In this document: piece by piece, positions 5,982 through 13,429 of the stretch | How the letters are laid out: every line of letters starts with the position of its first letter | How positions within the stretch are numbered: position 1 is the stretch's first letter | From: Ga0077548 sp035440445 | GTDB taxonomy: Bacteria > Pseudomonadota > Alphaproteobacteria > Rhizobiales > Xanthobacteraceae | NCBI GenBank assembly: GCA_035440445.1 | Contig: DAORMJ010000003.1 | Location: 62,001-126,000, forward strand | Direction: 5' to 3' | Length of the DNA stretch: 64,000 nucleotides | Position numbers and translations under genes: made by a program | The notes under the pieces: generated by a model | What the model saw: the letters and a program-made list of their open reading frames with translations, nothing else | What the model was told of the DNA's origin: nothing | The model's database searches: none

Positions 5982-6410
5982 ATGCCACTCGCACCGAAAA
6001 TCGCCAAAAGTATCACTGAAGTCGTCGAGAAGGAGAACTTTCAGTATTACATCGACCTTGCTGGCGAGATTTGCCGCCGCGTCGAGAGTAAAGCTCACCT
6101 TTCGGACGATGAGATCATTGTCCTTTCTCTTGTCGCTTCCCAGCTTGTGCTCGCGAAGTACATCGAGCCAGGCGAGAGAGATTCAGACGAAGTGCTGAAC
6201 AAAATTTTCGGATTGCTCGATCGCGACGAATTAAATGCAGCTGTGGAGAGCAAGATGATCACCATGCTCTCTGACTACGCGCCGCAGTCTCGTACACGCG
6301 ACGACGCGCCGAGCGGAAAGATGGTGCAGTCGTTAGGAATCGAAGACCCAGACGAACCCGCGCCTGATCCTGATCCTGCAGAGAACCGCAGAACCATAAA
6401 ATCTGTCTGA
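5982..6410 (+). CDS. hypothetical protein coupled to the ligase gene (142 aa)
   Basis: Mostly helical and acidic; residues about 1-90 look folded (IAKSITEVVEKENFQYYIDLAG, then a hydrophobic helix IIVLSLVASQLVLAKYI), and the last 45 residues are Pro/Asp-rich and probably disordered (DPDEPAPDPDPAEN). AAGGAG overlaps the ligase stop codon, and ATG 5982 follows within 3 bases of that stop, so the two genes are translationally coupled. No family recognised. Confidence 0.65.
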   Translation: MPLAPKIAKSITEVVEKENFQYYIDLAGEICRRVESKAHLSDDEIIVLSLVASQLVLAKYIEPGERDSDEVLNKIFGLLDRDELNAAVESKMITMLSDYAPQSRTRDDAPSGKMVQSLGIEDPDEPAPDPDPAENRRTIKSV

Positions 6411-6461
6411 GAAAGAAAAATCGTTCTTGATTATGCGTACCCGATTTGTTCTGCTCGCGCA

Positions 6462-6752
6462 ATGTTGTCGGTCGAAACATTGGGGGATGCGTATTCGCAC
6501 AGCTGGAACGTCGAGATGCGCTGCCTCGATGACGGCATGCGCGGTCTTAAACATAAGCGGCGTTGCGACAACCGCGTGAAGCTGGATTTGATGACGCTCG
6601 TATGTACGCGCGGCCGAGACTTTCCGTTGAGCATGCTGGCGAGCAGATTAAAGTGTCCGAGGTGCGGGTGCCGGCAGATCGCCGTGATCTTCGGCCCGCC
6701 GACAAACTACGGAATTGAGCATGCGCGGGTATCAAGTACCGGCTCGCGCTAA
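6462..6752 (+). CDS. small protein with zinc-ribbon-like motif (96 aa)
   Basis: Residues from about 16 contain MRCLDDGM and LVCTRGRDFPLSMLASRLKCPRCGCRQIAVIFGPP. The CPRCGC knuckle and the earlier Cys residues fit the short Zn-ribbon proteins often found in rhizobial accessory regions. No good ribosome-binding site stands before ATG 6462, so a later start is possible. Base composition is like the surrounding accessory DNA. Role unknown; nucleic-acid binding is plausible but unproven. Confidence 0.6.
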   Translation: MLSVETLGDAYSHSWNVEMRCLDDGMRGLKHKRRCDNRVKLDLMTLVCTRGRDFPLSMLASRLKCPRCGCRQIAVIFGPPTNYGIEHARVSSTGSR

Positions 6753-7099
6753 GTTCAGTCCGGCCCAAGCGAGTTCGCACCAGTCGGCCCGAATGTGCCA
6801 AGCCCCGAGATGAGTAGCGCAAGTGAGTCTTGGTTCTGACGAAGAATCAACAACACACACCGATATTTTGATAAGCGTCTAAACAACGGAGAGGTAATGT
6901 CCGCAACCCTGACGAGAAAAATTTGCCTTTGCGCTAAAGGTACTTTTGCTCTCACGTTCTAACAAACACCAGCAAACTGCAGCTTTGAGCCTCACACACT
7001 ATAGCTACTTTGCTGTTCCCCACTATCTCCTACCTAAAACCCCTCCTAGATTCATTCTTACAAACCGCACTTAGTGGTTCAGAATCCAAGGAGCCTACA
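6753..7099. other. non-coding stretch between stress/repair cluster and mobile fragment
   Basis: No convincing coding frame. It becomes AT-rich from about 6830. A 21-codon frame at 6897-6962 has GGAGAGG before its ATG, but it is too short to support. No hairpin terminator or att-like repeat is apparent. It probably marks the left border of the foreign fragment. Confidence 0.4.
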
Positions 7100-7306
7100 G
7101 TGGTCGCGAAGAGAGTTTTCCTGACTTCGAAAGAAGTATCGACGCTAACTGGAATTTCAGTCTCAGCTTTAGAGAAGGGCCGAGCTGAATTCGGGAATAT
7201 TCGGATTCCATTCATCAGGATAGGGCGTCGCATTTTTTACGAGATGGATGTCGTGATGGATTACATGCGCAGTAAATCGGTCACTCCGCGGCAAGCGCGA
7301 AACTAA
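7100..7306 (+). CDS. excisionase-like HTH protein (68 aa)
   Basis: Residues about 6-60 (FLTSKEVSTLTGISVSALEK and IPFIRIGRRIFYEMDVVMDYM) form the short winged-helix pattern of AlpA/excisionase-like proteins, with the hallmark 'GRRIFYxxxDV' wing. GTG 7100 is preferred over an upstream start at 7010 because AAGGAG (7088-7093) lies 6 bases before it and the upstream extension is low-complexity. It precedes the primase-helicase gene by 53 bases, the usual order in phage satellites and small integrative elements. No integrase for this fragment is visible in the window. Confidence 0.8.
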   Translation: MVAKRVFLTSKEVSTLTGISVSALEKGRAEFGNIRIPFIRIGRRIFYEMDVVMDYMRSKSVTPRQARN

Positions 7307-7359
7307 CGTTAGTCAACCAACGCAACTAAGAAAACTCCTCGACGGAGAATGGCGAAGCT

Positions 7360-9543
7360 ATGTCAGAATCTCAGATAAAAAAGCTGAAGCAAAAGCTCCT
7401 ATCACAGAGTGAGCAGTTGCTCGCTAAGTGGTTCTCAAACGGAAAGCGAGTAAGAGATGAATGGGTTGTAGGAAATCTCGCAAATGAAGCGGGAGAAAGC
7501 CTAAAGATAAATATCAAGAGCGGACGATGGTGCGACTTCGCTCTGCCCGAACTGAAGGGCGGCGACTTAATATCTTTGTACGCCGCGAAACAGAACATCT
7601 CCTATTCCGAAGCAGTGCGGCAACTTAGTTCGGAAGTGGGAAACACAGCAATTGTGCCAGTACCACGGGACGTGCCTGACCCGGGGCTACGCGAGGGTCA
7701 ACAGCATCCTCGTCGGTCAGATTACGCGGTTACTAATTGGTGGGCGTACCGAGACGCAGACAATCAATTAGTCGCGTATGTGGTCAGGTTCGACAGTAAG
7801 TACGGTAAAAAGCAGCTTCTTCCGCTATCGTATTTTCTGAATGAGGGTTGGCGCTGGAAAGGAATCGGAAAGCGATATCCTGTTTACGGCTCCGAGTTGT
7901 TAACGGCTCGACCGGATCATCCAGTCATACTTGTAGAAGGGGAGAAGACGGCGACTGCGGCCCGAGAAATATTTCCTGATCATGTTGTTGTCACTTGGCA
8001 CGGTGGTGTTAATCGCATAGCCGGGACTGATTGGACCATTCTCAAAGACCGGCATGTTGTTTACTGGCCCGATGCGGATGTGCAGGGTAAGGAAACAATA
8101 CCTCTCATCGCAGAGGTTCTTGCAAGCGCAGCCGCTGCCTCTCTTCACGTCGTAGATGTCCCGCTTGAACTGCCTAAGGGCTGGGATTTGGCGGATATCG
8201 CTCCAGACCACGTAGACGTTGGGCATCTACTTTTTGCAGCGCGTGAAGTCAGGTTGAGCCATGCGCAAAAGTTTGTGACGCTCGACGAAAAAGTTCTTGT
8301 GCAGCGGCTCATATTTGTAGCCGAGACAACTCAATTCTTTGATATTGAGTCCGGGAGACGATACGACCAACGGCAATTAAAGTTACTTTTTCTTCATATC
8401 GATCGTTCTTTACCAAATCGGCTTCTCGAAAACGATCAGTTACGCAAAGTGCAAGCGTATTGTTATCGCCCGGGTATCGAAGAAAGAATACTCGTCGATG
8501 AAGTCGGGACCTCGTTCCTCAATTTGTGGATTCCGTCGCGGATTATTTATGAAGAAGGAGATGCATCTCCATTTATCGAGCACTTAAGTTACCTCTGCAG
8601 TAGCGAGTCTGAATTTGAGCATCTCGCTGACATGCTCGCATTCATGGTGCAACGACAGGGTGAGAAGCTCAAAAGCGCCATCGTACTCGTTGGACTACAA
8701 GGAACCGGAAAAAGTTTCGTCGGTAGCGTTATGACGAAAATTCTGGGTGCGGAGAATACTGCCAGCGTCACTTCAACGGAAATTAAAAGTAATTTTAATG
8801 ACTGGATAGAGGCAAAGCAGCTTGTTCGCGTTGAGGAAATTATGGCACTCGGAAAGTTGGAGATAACAAATCACCTGAAGCCCCTAATAACGGAGGAAAG
8901 GACGCGGATTAATACGAAACATCAGCGCACCTATGAACTCGAAAACAAGGCGAATTTCATATTCTTTACGAATTATGTCGATGCCTTGAAGCTTGAAAAG
9001 GGTGATCGCCGCTATTTTGTAATCGTGAGTGATAATCCTCCGCAAGATGCGGACTACTATAAGAAACTATGGGACTGGGCGGACGCCAGTATCGGTATCA
9101 TCGCGAACTGGCTCAAAGGTCGAGATATAAGCGGCTTCAATCCGAATGCGTGCCCTCCAGAAACAGAGGGAAAACTTCGGATGATCGAAGCTGGAAGAGG
9201 TTGGCAAGAGGCGTGGGTTGCGGAGAAGATCGAAGCAAAGGAAGCGCCATTCGAGCACGATCTAATCGAAGTCAGTAGTCTGCGCCTTCGGATACGCGAA
9301 CTATCCACGGCGTCAGAACTCAACTTCAGCCAGCCTCAACTACTAAGGGCTTTGCGAGCGGCAGGGGCAACGCAGCTTGGTCAAAAGAAAGGTACTGTCG
9401 GCGGCCGAGAGATGCGAGTGTCGCCTTGGGCGGTTCGCAATATTGAGAAGTACCGCAGCCTGTCGCCTTACGCCATCGTTGAGGAATATGCGAGGGCCTA
9501 CGGACTTTACAATAGCGAAGAAGGAAAAAGACTAATTGGCTAA
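7360..9543 (+). CDS. phage/element-type primase-helicase (TOPRIM + D5-like ATPase, 727 aa)
   Basis: The N-terminal 100 residues resemble the primase zinc-binding region fold but lack paired Cys. A TOPRIM-like domain follows: VILVEGEKTATAA near residue 190 and YWPDADVQGK near 230. The C-terminal half is a D5/DUF5906-type superfamily 3 helicase with Walker A GLQGTGKS (445-452), a Walker B-like stretch ending VRVEEI near 491, and sensor-like FIFFTNYVDALKLEKGDRR near 540. Such proteins start replication of phages, satellites and plasmids. It is lower in GC than the core genes downstream. Encoded after an excisionase-like HTH gene. Confidence 0.85.
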   Translation: MSESQIKKLKQKLLSQSEQLLAKWFSNGKRVRDEWVVGNLANEAGESLKINIKSGRWCDFALPELKGGDLISLYAAKQNISYSEAVRQLSSEVGNTAIVPVPRDVPDPGLREGQQHPRRSDYAVTNWWAYRDADNQLVAYVVRFDSKYGKKQLLPLSYFLNEGWRWKGIGKRYPVYGSELLTARPDHPVILVEGEKTATAAREIFPDHVVVTWHGGVNRIAGTDWTILKDRHVVYWPDADVQGKETIPLIAEVLASAAAASLHVVDVPLELPKGWDLADIAPDHVDVGHLLFAAREVRLSHAQKFVTLDEKVLVQRLIFVAETTQFFDIESGRRYDQRQLKLLFLHIDRSLPNRLLENDQLRKVQAYCYRPGIEERILVDEVGTSFLNLWIPSRIIYEEGDASPFIEHLSYLCSSESEFEHLADMLAFMVQRQGEKLKSAIVLVGLQGTGKSFVGSVMTKILGAENTASVTSTEIKSNFNDWIEAKQLVRVEEIMALGKLEITNHLKPLITEERTRINTKHQRTYELENKANFIFFTNYVDALKLEKGDRRYFVIVSDNPPQDADYYKKLWDWADASIGIIANWLKGRDISGFNPNACPPETEGKLRMIEAGRGWQEAWVAEKIEAKEAPFEHDLIEVSSLRLRIRELSTASELNFSQPQLLRALRAAGATQLGQKKGTVGGREMRVSPWAVRNIEKYRSLSPYAIVEEYARAYGLYNSEEGKRLIG

Positions 9544-9646
9544 CTTGCGCTAGGCAGTTTTATAATTTGTCCAAAGGGCATAGAACATATTAGCCATTTA
9601 GTCTTCTGGCTTTAGCTGTCTTATATTTGATACGGGAGGGTCAGGT

Positions 9647-9763
9647 TTGAATCTCGATCGCGGATTATGGCGACTCTGGATTGTTGCCACCATCGCATGG
9701 GCGGCGTGGATGGTTTGGGTATTTAGTGGATGTATTGGATACGAATTCCCATCTCATGTGTGA
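9647..9763 (+). CDS. tiny membrane protein (38 aa), TTG start
   Basis: LNLDRGLWRLWIVATIAWAA begins a short Trp-rich protein with one membrane helix (about residues 7-30) and a polar end. GGGAGGG (9634-9640) lies 6 bases before the TTG. Short Arg-Gly-Leu-x-Arg-Leu-W membrane proteins like this are common beside phage-like genes in rhizobia (from memory). Function unknown. Confidence 0.5.
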   Translation: MNLDRGLWRLWIVATIAWAAWMVWVFSGCIGYEFPSHV

Positions 9764-9804
9764 CCCAATTCTAAAAAGACCTTGGGTATTTTTTTGCAGG
9801 GGTA

Positions 9805-9894
9805 TTGCTGAAAATCTTGGCACCTTCAGCTTTACTCGCAGTAGTGCTTCTTGGCGTTCGCTGGGTTTGGAAAGGCTTTTATGTACGCCCTTAA
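9805..9894 (+). CDS. tiny membrane protein (29 aa), TTG start
   Basis: LLKILAPSALLAVVLLGVRW then VWKGFYVRP: one hydrophobic helix with a basic C-terminus. CAGGGG precedes the TTG closely. Its TAA stop overlaps the stop of the convergent minus-strand gene within the shared TTAA at 9891-9894. Probably a second membrane peptide of the mobile fragment; low certainty because of its size. Confidence 0.4.
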   Translation: MLKILAPSALLAVVLLGVRWVWKGFYVRP

Positions 9895-10061
9895 CAATCC
9901 CATTTCCATGGTCCCGCGCCGCACTCACTGCCGGAATAGCCTCCGCTAGGTTCGAGCCATCCCATTAAGCGGAGCAGCACAAGGACGAACGGAAAGAGGA
10001 GGACTATGACAAACCAAGCCTTCCAGACCTTCTCCGAGTTTTCGAGCCACCAACGATACAG
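9891..10061 (-). CDS. small membrane protein (56 aa), apparent CTG start
   Basis: The frame reads LYRWWLENSEKVWKAW, then one strong membrane helix (FVIVLLFPFVLVLLRLMGWL), then a Gly/Ser/Trp tail ending PWKWDC. The frame opens after a stop shortly upstream and contains no ATG, GTG or TTG before the helix. A perfect GGAGG lies 7 bases before a CTG, suggesting a rare CTG start. The helix, aromatic content and ribosome-binding site support a real gene; the alternative is a remnant that lost its start. Confidence 0.45.
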   Translation of the reverse strand: MYRWWLENSEKVWKAWFVIVLLFPFVLVLLRLMGWLEPSGGYSGSECGAGPWKWDC

Positions 10062-10140
10062 GATAGGGCCTCCGAGATCGGGATGTTATTATGACTTATA
10101 GTCTATGGGCTGAATACGGGCAATCCTCTGTCGTTCGCGC

Positions 10141-10353
10141 ATGGATGTGCGCGAGCGAGTCGGCCTAAACGTTCAGAAGCTTCGGCGGGCTAAGGCTCTG
10201 TCGCAGGAAGAACTTGCTGACCGCGCTAAGATTCATCAGACGTACCTTAGCGGCGTGGAGCGTGGCGTTCGCAACCCGACTGTGGTCGTGCTGCATAAGA
10301 TTGCCGCCGCCCTGAATGCGGACATCGAGGACCTCGTTAAAAAGCGGCGTTAA
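10141..10353 (+). CDS. XRE/Cro-CI family HTH regulator (70 aa)
   Basis: A single helix-turn-helix domain fills the protein: LGLNVQKLRRAKALSQEELA-type helices, recognition helix IHQTYLSGVERGVRNPTVV, and a final helix ending DLVKKRR. It is short like phage Cro-type or island-maintenance regulators. ATG 10141 has no strong ribosome-binding site. It is the last protein gene of the left accessory region, 153 bases before tRNA-Gly. It shares the NPTVV core with the XRE regulator at 63654 in the right island. Confidence 0.88.
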   Translation: MDVRERVGLNVQKLRRAKALSQEELADRAKIHQTYLSGVERGVRNPTVVVLHKIAAALNADIEDLVKKRR

Positions 10354-10466
10354 GGTTTTCTCCGCCGATAGTACGCGTTATATTGTCTCTAGGGTGTGCG
10401 GGTGATCTATACCTTAGCGGCGCTACATAGGTGCTACGTAGCGATGACGCGAGGCGGCAGCCCGAT

Positions 10467-10494
10467 TTGACGGAGCGGCTTAAGCTCTTAAAAA
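10467..10494 (+). promoter_or_regulatory. sigma-70 promoter of tRNA-Gly
   Basis: TTGACG (10467-10472), 16-bp spacer, TAAAAA (10489-10494), with the mature tRNA starting 12 bases later. Confidence 0.55.
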
Positions 10495-10505
10495 GATTGA
10501 GCAAC

Positions 10506-10580
10506 GCGGGCGTAGTTCAGTGGTAGAACGACAGCTTCCCAAGCTGTATGTCGTGGGTTCGATTCCCATCGCCCGCTCCA
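10506..10580 (+). tRNA. tRNA-Gly (anticodon CCC)
   Basis: Full cloverleaf: 7-bp acceptor stem GCGGGCG/CGCCCGC, D arm, anticodon stem ACAGC/GCTGT around loop TTCCCAA (anticodon CCC), TTCGATTC T loop, encoded CCA at 10578-10580. It reads GGG codons. The 3' end abuts core ugp genes, so the left accessory region is not inserted at its 3' end in the usual way. Confidence 0.97.
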
Positions 10581-10607
10581 AATCTCCTAATCTCTAAAGA
10601 TCGAAGT

Positions 10608-11675
10608 CTAGTGCGCCAGCGACTTGCCCGTCGTCTTGTCGAAGAGATGCACGGCCGCGGCACTGATCGAAAGCCGTACTTCTTTGTTCTCGTAAGTCGT
10701 GCCCGAGGCCGGGACGGCGACGATGATCGGCGTCGGGCCGAAGTTTCCGTGCAGAAGCCGGGTCGCCCCGAGTTCTTCGACAAGCTCGGCGGTGAAGGGG
10801 ATGCCGGCGGCGCTGCTGCTTGCGACATGAATGTCTTCGGGCCGGATGCCGACTTCAACCTCGCCCTTGGCTTCGAAGCGCGCGGTATCGAAGGCAAGTT
10901 TGCCGCCGGGCGTTTCGACAACGCCGGGCTCCACGATGTTGCCCGGCATCAGGTTCATCGCCGGCGAGCCGATGAAAGAAGCGACGAAGCGGCTCGCGGG
11001 ATGGCGATAAACCTCGCCCGGCGCGCCGATCTGCTCGATCAGGCCCGCATTCATGACCACGACCTGATCGGCAAGCGTCATGGCTTCGACCTGATCGTGG
11101 GTCACGAAGATCGAGGTCGCGTTCAGCCGGTTGTGAAGACGCTTGATTTCGAGCCGCATGGTCACGCGCAGCTTGGCGTCGAGATTCGATAACGGCTCGT
11201 CGAACAGGAACACCTGCGGCTCGCGCACGATGGCGCGGCCCATGGCGACGCGCTGGCGCTGGCCGCCGGAAAGCGCGCGCGGCTTGCGCGTGAGAAAGTC
11301 TTCGATGGCAAGCAACTTCGCCGCTTCCTGCACGCGCTTCTCGATCTCCGGCTTCGGCGTGCCGCGGTTTCTCAGGCCATAGGCCATGTTGTCGTAAACG
11401 CTCATATGCGGATAGAGCGCGTAGTTCTGAAACACCATGGCGATGTCGCGATCGGCGGGTTCGACATCGTTCACGATGCGCTCGCCGATTTTGCAGGTGC
11501 CCGAGGTGATGGTCTCAAGCCCCGCGATCATGCGCAGGAGCGTCGACTTTCCGCAGCCCGAAGGGCCAAGCAGCACGGTGAAGGAGCCGTTCGGCACGGT
11601 GAGCGAAACGCCGCGCACCGCCTCGACATTGCCGGGATAGACTTTTCTGATGTCGGTGAGTTCGACCTGCGCCAT
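10608..11675 (-). CDS. ugpC: sn-glycerol-3-phosphate ABC transporter ATP-binding protein UgpC
   Basis: ATPase of the glycerol-3-phosphate importer, of the MalK/UgpC type. Walker A GPSGCGKS (37-44), Q-loop FQNYALYPHM, signature ALSGGQRQRVAMGRA (from 134), Walker B VFLFDEP (155-161), switch His in FVTHDQ, and the C-terminal TOBE/OB regulatory domain (about 235-355). 355 residues is normal. It is last in the ugpBAEC operon and lies 6 bases after ugpE. It binds the cytoplasmic face of UgpA/UgpE and drives uptake with ATP. Confidence 0.95.
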   Translation of the reverse strand: MAQVELTDIRKVYPGNVEAVRGVSLTVPNGSFTVLLGPSGCGKSTLLRMIAGLETITSGTCKIGERIVNDVEPADRDIAMVFQNYALYPHMSVYDNMAYGLRNRGTPKPEIEKRVQEAAKLLAIEDFLTRKPRALSGGQRQRVAMGRAIVREPQVFLFDEPLSNLDAKLRVTMRLEIKRLHNRLNATSIFVTHDQVEAMTLADQVVVMNAGLIEQIGAPGEVYRHPASRFVASFIGSPAMNLMPGNIVEPGVVETPGGKLAFDTARFEAKGEVEVGIRPEDIHVASSSAAGIPFTAELVEELGATRLLHGNFGPTPIIVAVPASGTTYENKEVRLSISAAAVHLFDKTTGKSLAH

Positions 11676-11681
11676 TACTTT

Positions 11682-12533
11682 TTACTTCTCGGTTTCCACG
11701 AGACCCTTGACGAACCAGCGCTGCATCAGCACCACCACCATGACCGGCGGCAGCATCGCAAGCATCGCGGTCGCGAGCACCACGTTCCATTCGGTCAGCG
11801 CGTCTGCGGTCACGATCATTTTCTTGATGCCGATGACGATCGTCTGCATGTCGTCGCGGGTCGTAATCAGGATCGGCCAGAGATACTGGTTCCAGCCATA
11901 GATAAAGAGAATGACGAAGAGGGCCGCGATGTTGGTGCGCGAAAGCGGCAGCACCGTATCCCAGAAGAAGCGGAGCGGGCCCGCGCCGTCGAGCTTGGAG
12001 GCTTCGACCAGCTCGTCGGGAATCGTCATGAAGAACTGGCGGAAAAAGAGCGTCGCCGTCGCCGAGGCGATCAGCGGTATCGTGAGGCCTGCGTAGCTGT
12101 CGAGCAGGTTCAGGTCGGCCGCGATCTTGTAGGTCGGATAGATGCGCACTTCCACAGGCAGCATCAGCGTGATGAAGATCAGCCAGAAAGCCGCCATCCG
12201 GAACGGAAATTTGAAATAGACCACCGCGAAGGCGGAGATGATCGAGATCGCGATTTTTCCAAGCGCGATGATGCAGGCCATGATGAAGCTGTTCATCAGC
12301 ATGGTTGCGACCGGCTCGCGCGTCGAACCCGACGAGCCGACGAACAGCGTCTTGTAATAGGTCTCGAGGAACAGCGGTCCGGGATAAAGCGGCATCTGGC
12401 CGTTCGCAACGATGTGCTGCGGATGGGTCGAGCCGACGAAACAGAGATAGACCGGAAAGGCGACGATCGCGACGCCCATCGCCAGCACGATATGGGGCAG
12501 GAAGCGCGAGAGGCCGCGATGCTCGACCATCAA
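11682..12533 (-). CDS. ugpE: sn-glycerol-3-phosphate ABC permease UgpE
   Basis: Six-helix inner-membrane permease of 283 residues. The EAA loop, which docks the ATPase, reads ELVEASKLDGAGPLRFFWDTVLP. The N-terminus has a helix followed by a GSTHPQHI-type periplasmic loop typical of UgpE. The start overlaps the end of ugpA by 4 bases (ATGA type), so translation is coupled. It forms the channel with UgpA. Confidence 0.95.
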   Translation of the reverse strand: MMVEHRGLSRFLPHIVLAMGVAIVAFPVYLCFVGSTHPQHIVANGQMPLYPGPLFLETYYKTLFVGSSGSTREPVATMLMNSFIMACIIALGKIAISIISAFAVVYFKFPFRMAAFWLIFITLMLPVEVRIYPTYKIAADLNLLDSYAGLTIPLIASATATLFFRQFFMTIPDELVEASKLDGAGPLRFFWDTVLPLSRTNIAALFVILFIYGWNQYLWPILITTRDDMQTIVIGIKKMIVTADALTEWNVVLATAMLAMLPPVMVVVLMQRWFVKGLVETEK

Positions 12534-13411
12534 TAGGCCACCCGTCGTTCGATGAAGCGGAATTGCACGGCCGTGAGTGCGATCACCATGATCATCAGGA
12601 TTACGGATTGCGCGGCGGACGAGCCGAGATTGCCGCCGAGGCGGCCATCGAAGAACACTTTATAGACGAGCGTCTCGGTCGCCTTCGAGGGACCGCCTTG
12701 CGTCATCGCGTCGATGATGCCGAAGGTGTCGAAGAACACATAAACGATGTTCACGACGATCAGGAAGAAAATGGTCGGCGAGAGCAGCGGCAGGACGATG
12801 GTCCAGAAGCGCCGCGTGCGCGACGCACCGTCTATCGCCGCGGCCTCGATCACCGCGCGCGGGATCGATTGCAGACCGGCCAAGAAGAACAGGAAGTTGT
12901 AGCTGATCTGTTTCCAGGTCGATGCGAGCACGACGAGGATCAATGCGTCGTTGCCGTTCAGAAGCGGGTTCCAGGCAATGCCCAGTGAGCGAAGCCCCTG
13001 CGCGACGACCCCGAGCGAGGGCTGAAACATGAAGATCCAGAGCACGCCCGCAACCGCAGGCGCGACCGCGTAAGGCCAGATCAAGAGCGTCTTGTAAACG
13101 CCCGCGCCCCGAATGGCTCTGTCGGCTTGCACCGCGAACAGAAGCGCAATCGAAAGCGAAAGCCCCGCGACCAGGAGCGCGAAAATGCCGGTCGTGGCCA
13201 TGGTGCGGTAGTAGCCGGGATCGGCGAAGAGCTCGGAATAGTTCTCGAACCAGATGAAGCTCGAATTCAGCCCGAACGCATCTTCCAAGAGAAAGGATTG
13301 CCAGACCGCCTGGCTCGCCGGCCAGTAGAAGAAGACAGCGACGACGAAAAGCTGGGGCAAAAGCAGGAGATAGGGGAGCGATTTGCTCCCGAAGATCGCC
13401 CGCTTTTGCAT
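12530..13411 (-). CDS. ugpA: sn-glycerol-3-phosphate ABC permease UgpA
   Basis: 293-residue permease with six predicted helices. FFYWPASQAVWQSFLLEDAFG near the first helix is characteristic of UgpA. The EAA motif reads AVIEAAAIDGASRTRRFWTIVLP. Separated from ugpB by 18 bases and overlapping ugpE by 4. Part of the periplasmic-binding-protein-dependent glycerol-3-phosphate / glycerophosphodiester importer, which is often induced by phosphate starvation; no Pho box was verified here. Confidence 0.95.
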   Translation of the reverse strand: MQKRAIFGSKSLPYLLLLPQLFVVAVFFYWPASQAVWQSFLLEDAFGLNSSFIWFENYSELFADPGYYRTMATTGIFALLVAGLSLSIALLFAVQADRAIRGAGVYKTLLIWPYAVAPAVAGVLWIFMFQPSLGVVAQGLRSLGIAWNPLLNGNDALILVVLASTWKQISYNFLFFLAGLQSIPRAVIEAAAIDGASRTRRFWTIVLPLLSPTIFFLIVVNIVYVFFDTFGIIDAMTQGGPSKATETLVYKVFFDGRLGGNLGSSAAQSVILMIMVIALTAVQFRFIERRVAY

Positions 13412-13429
13412 TGCCTTGCTTTCTTCAGT

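Noticed and set aside
10506..10580. tRNA-Gly as attachment site of the left accessory region
   Set aside because: Its 3' side borders core ugp genes, and I found no copy of its 3' end in the left region.
11406..12536. Long plus-strand frame opposite ugpE/ugpC
   Set aside because: His/Arg/Asp-rich antisense shadow of conserved ugp genes; no motifs.
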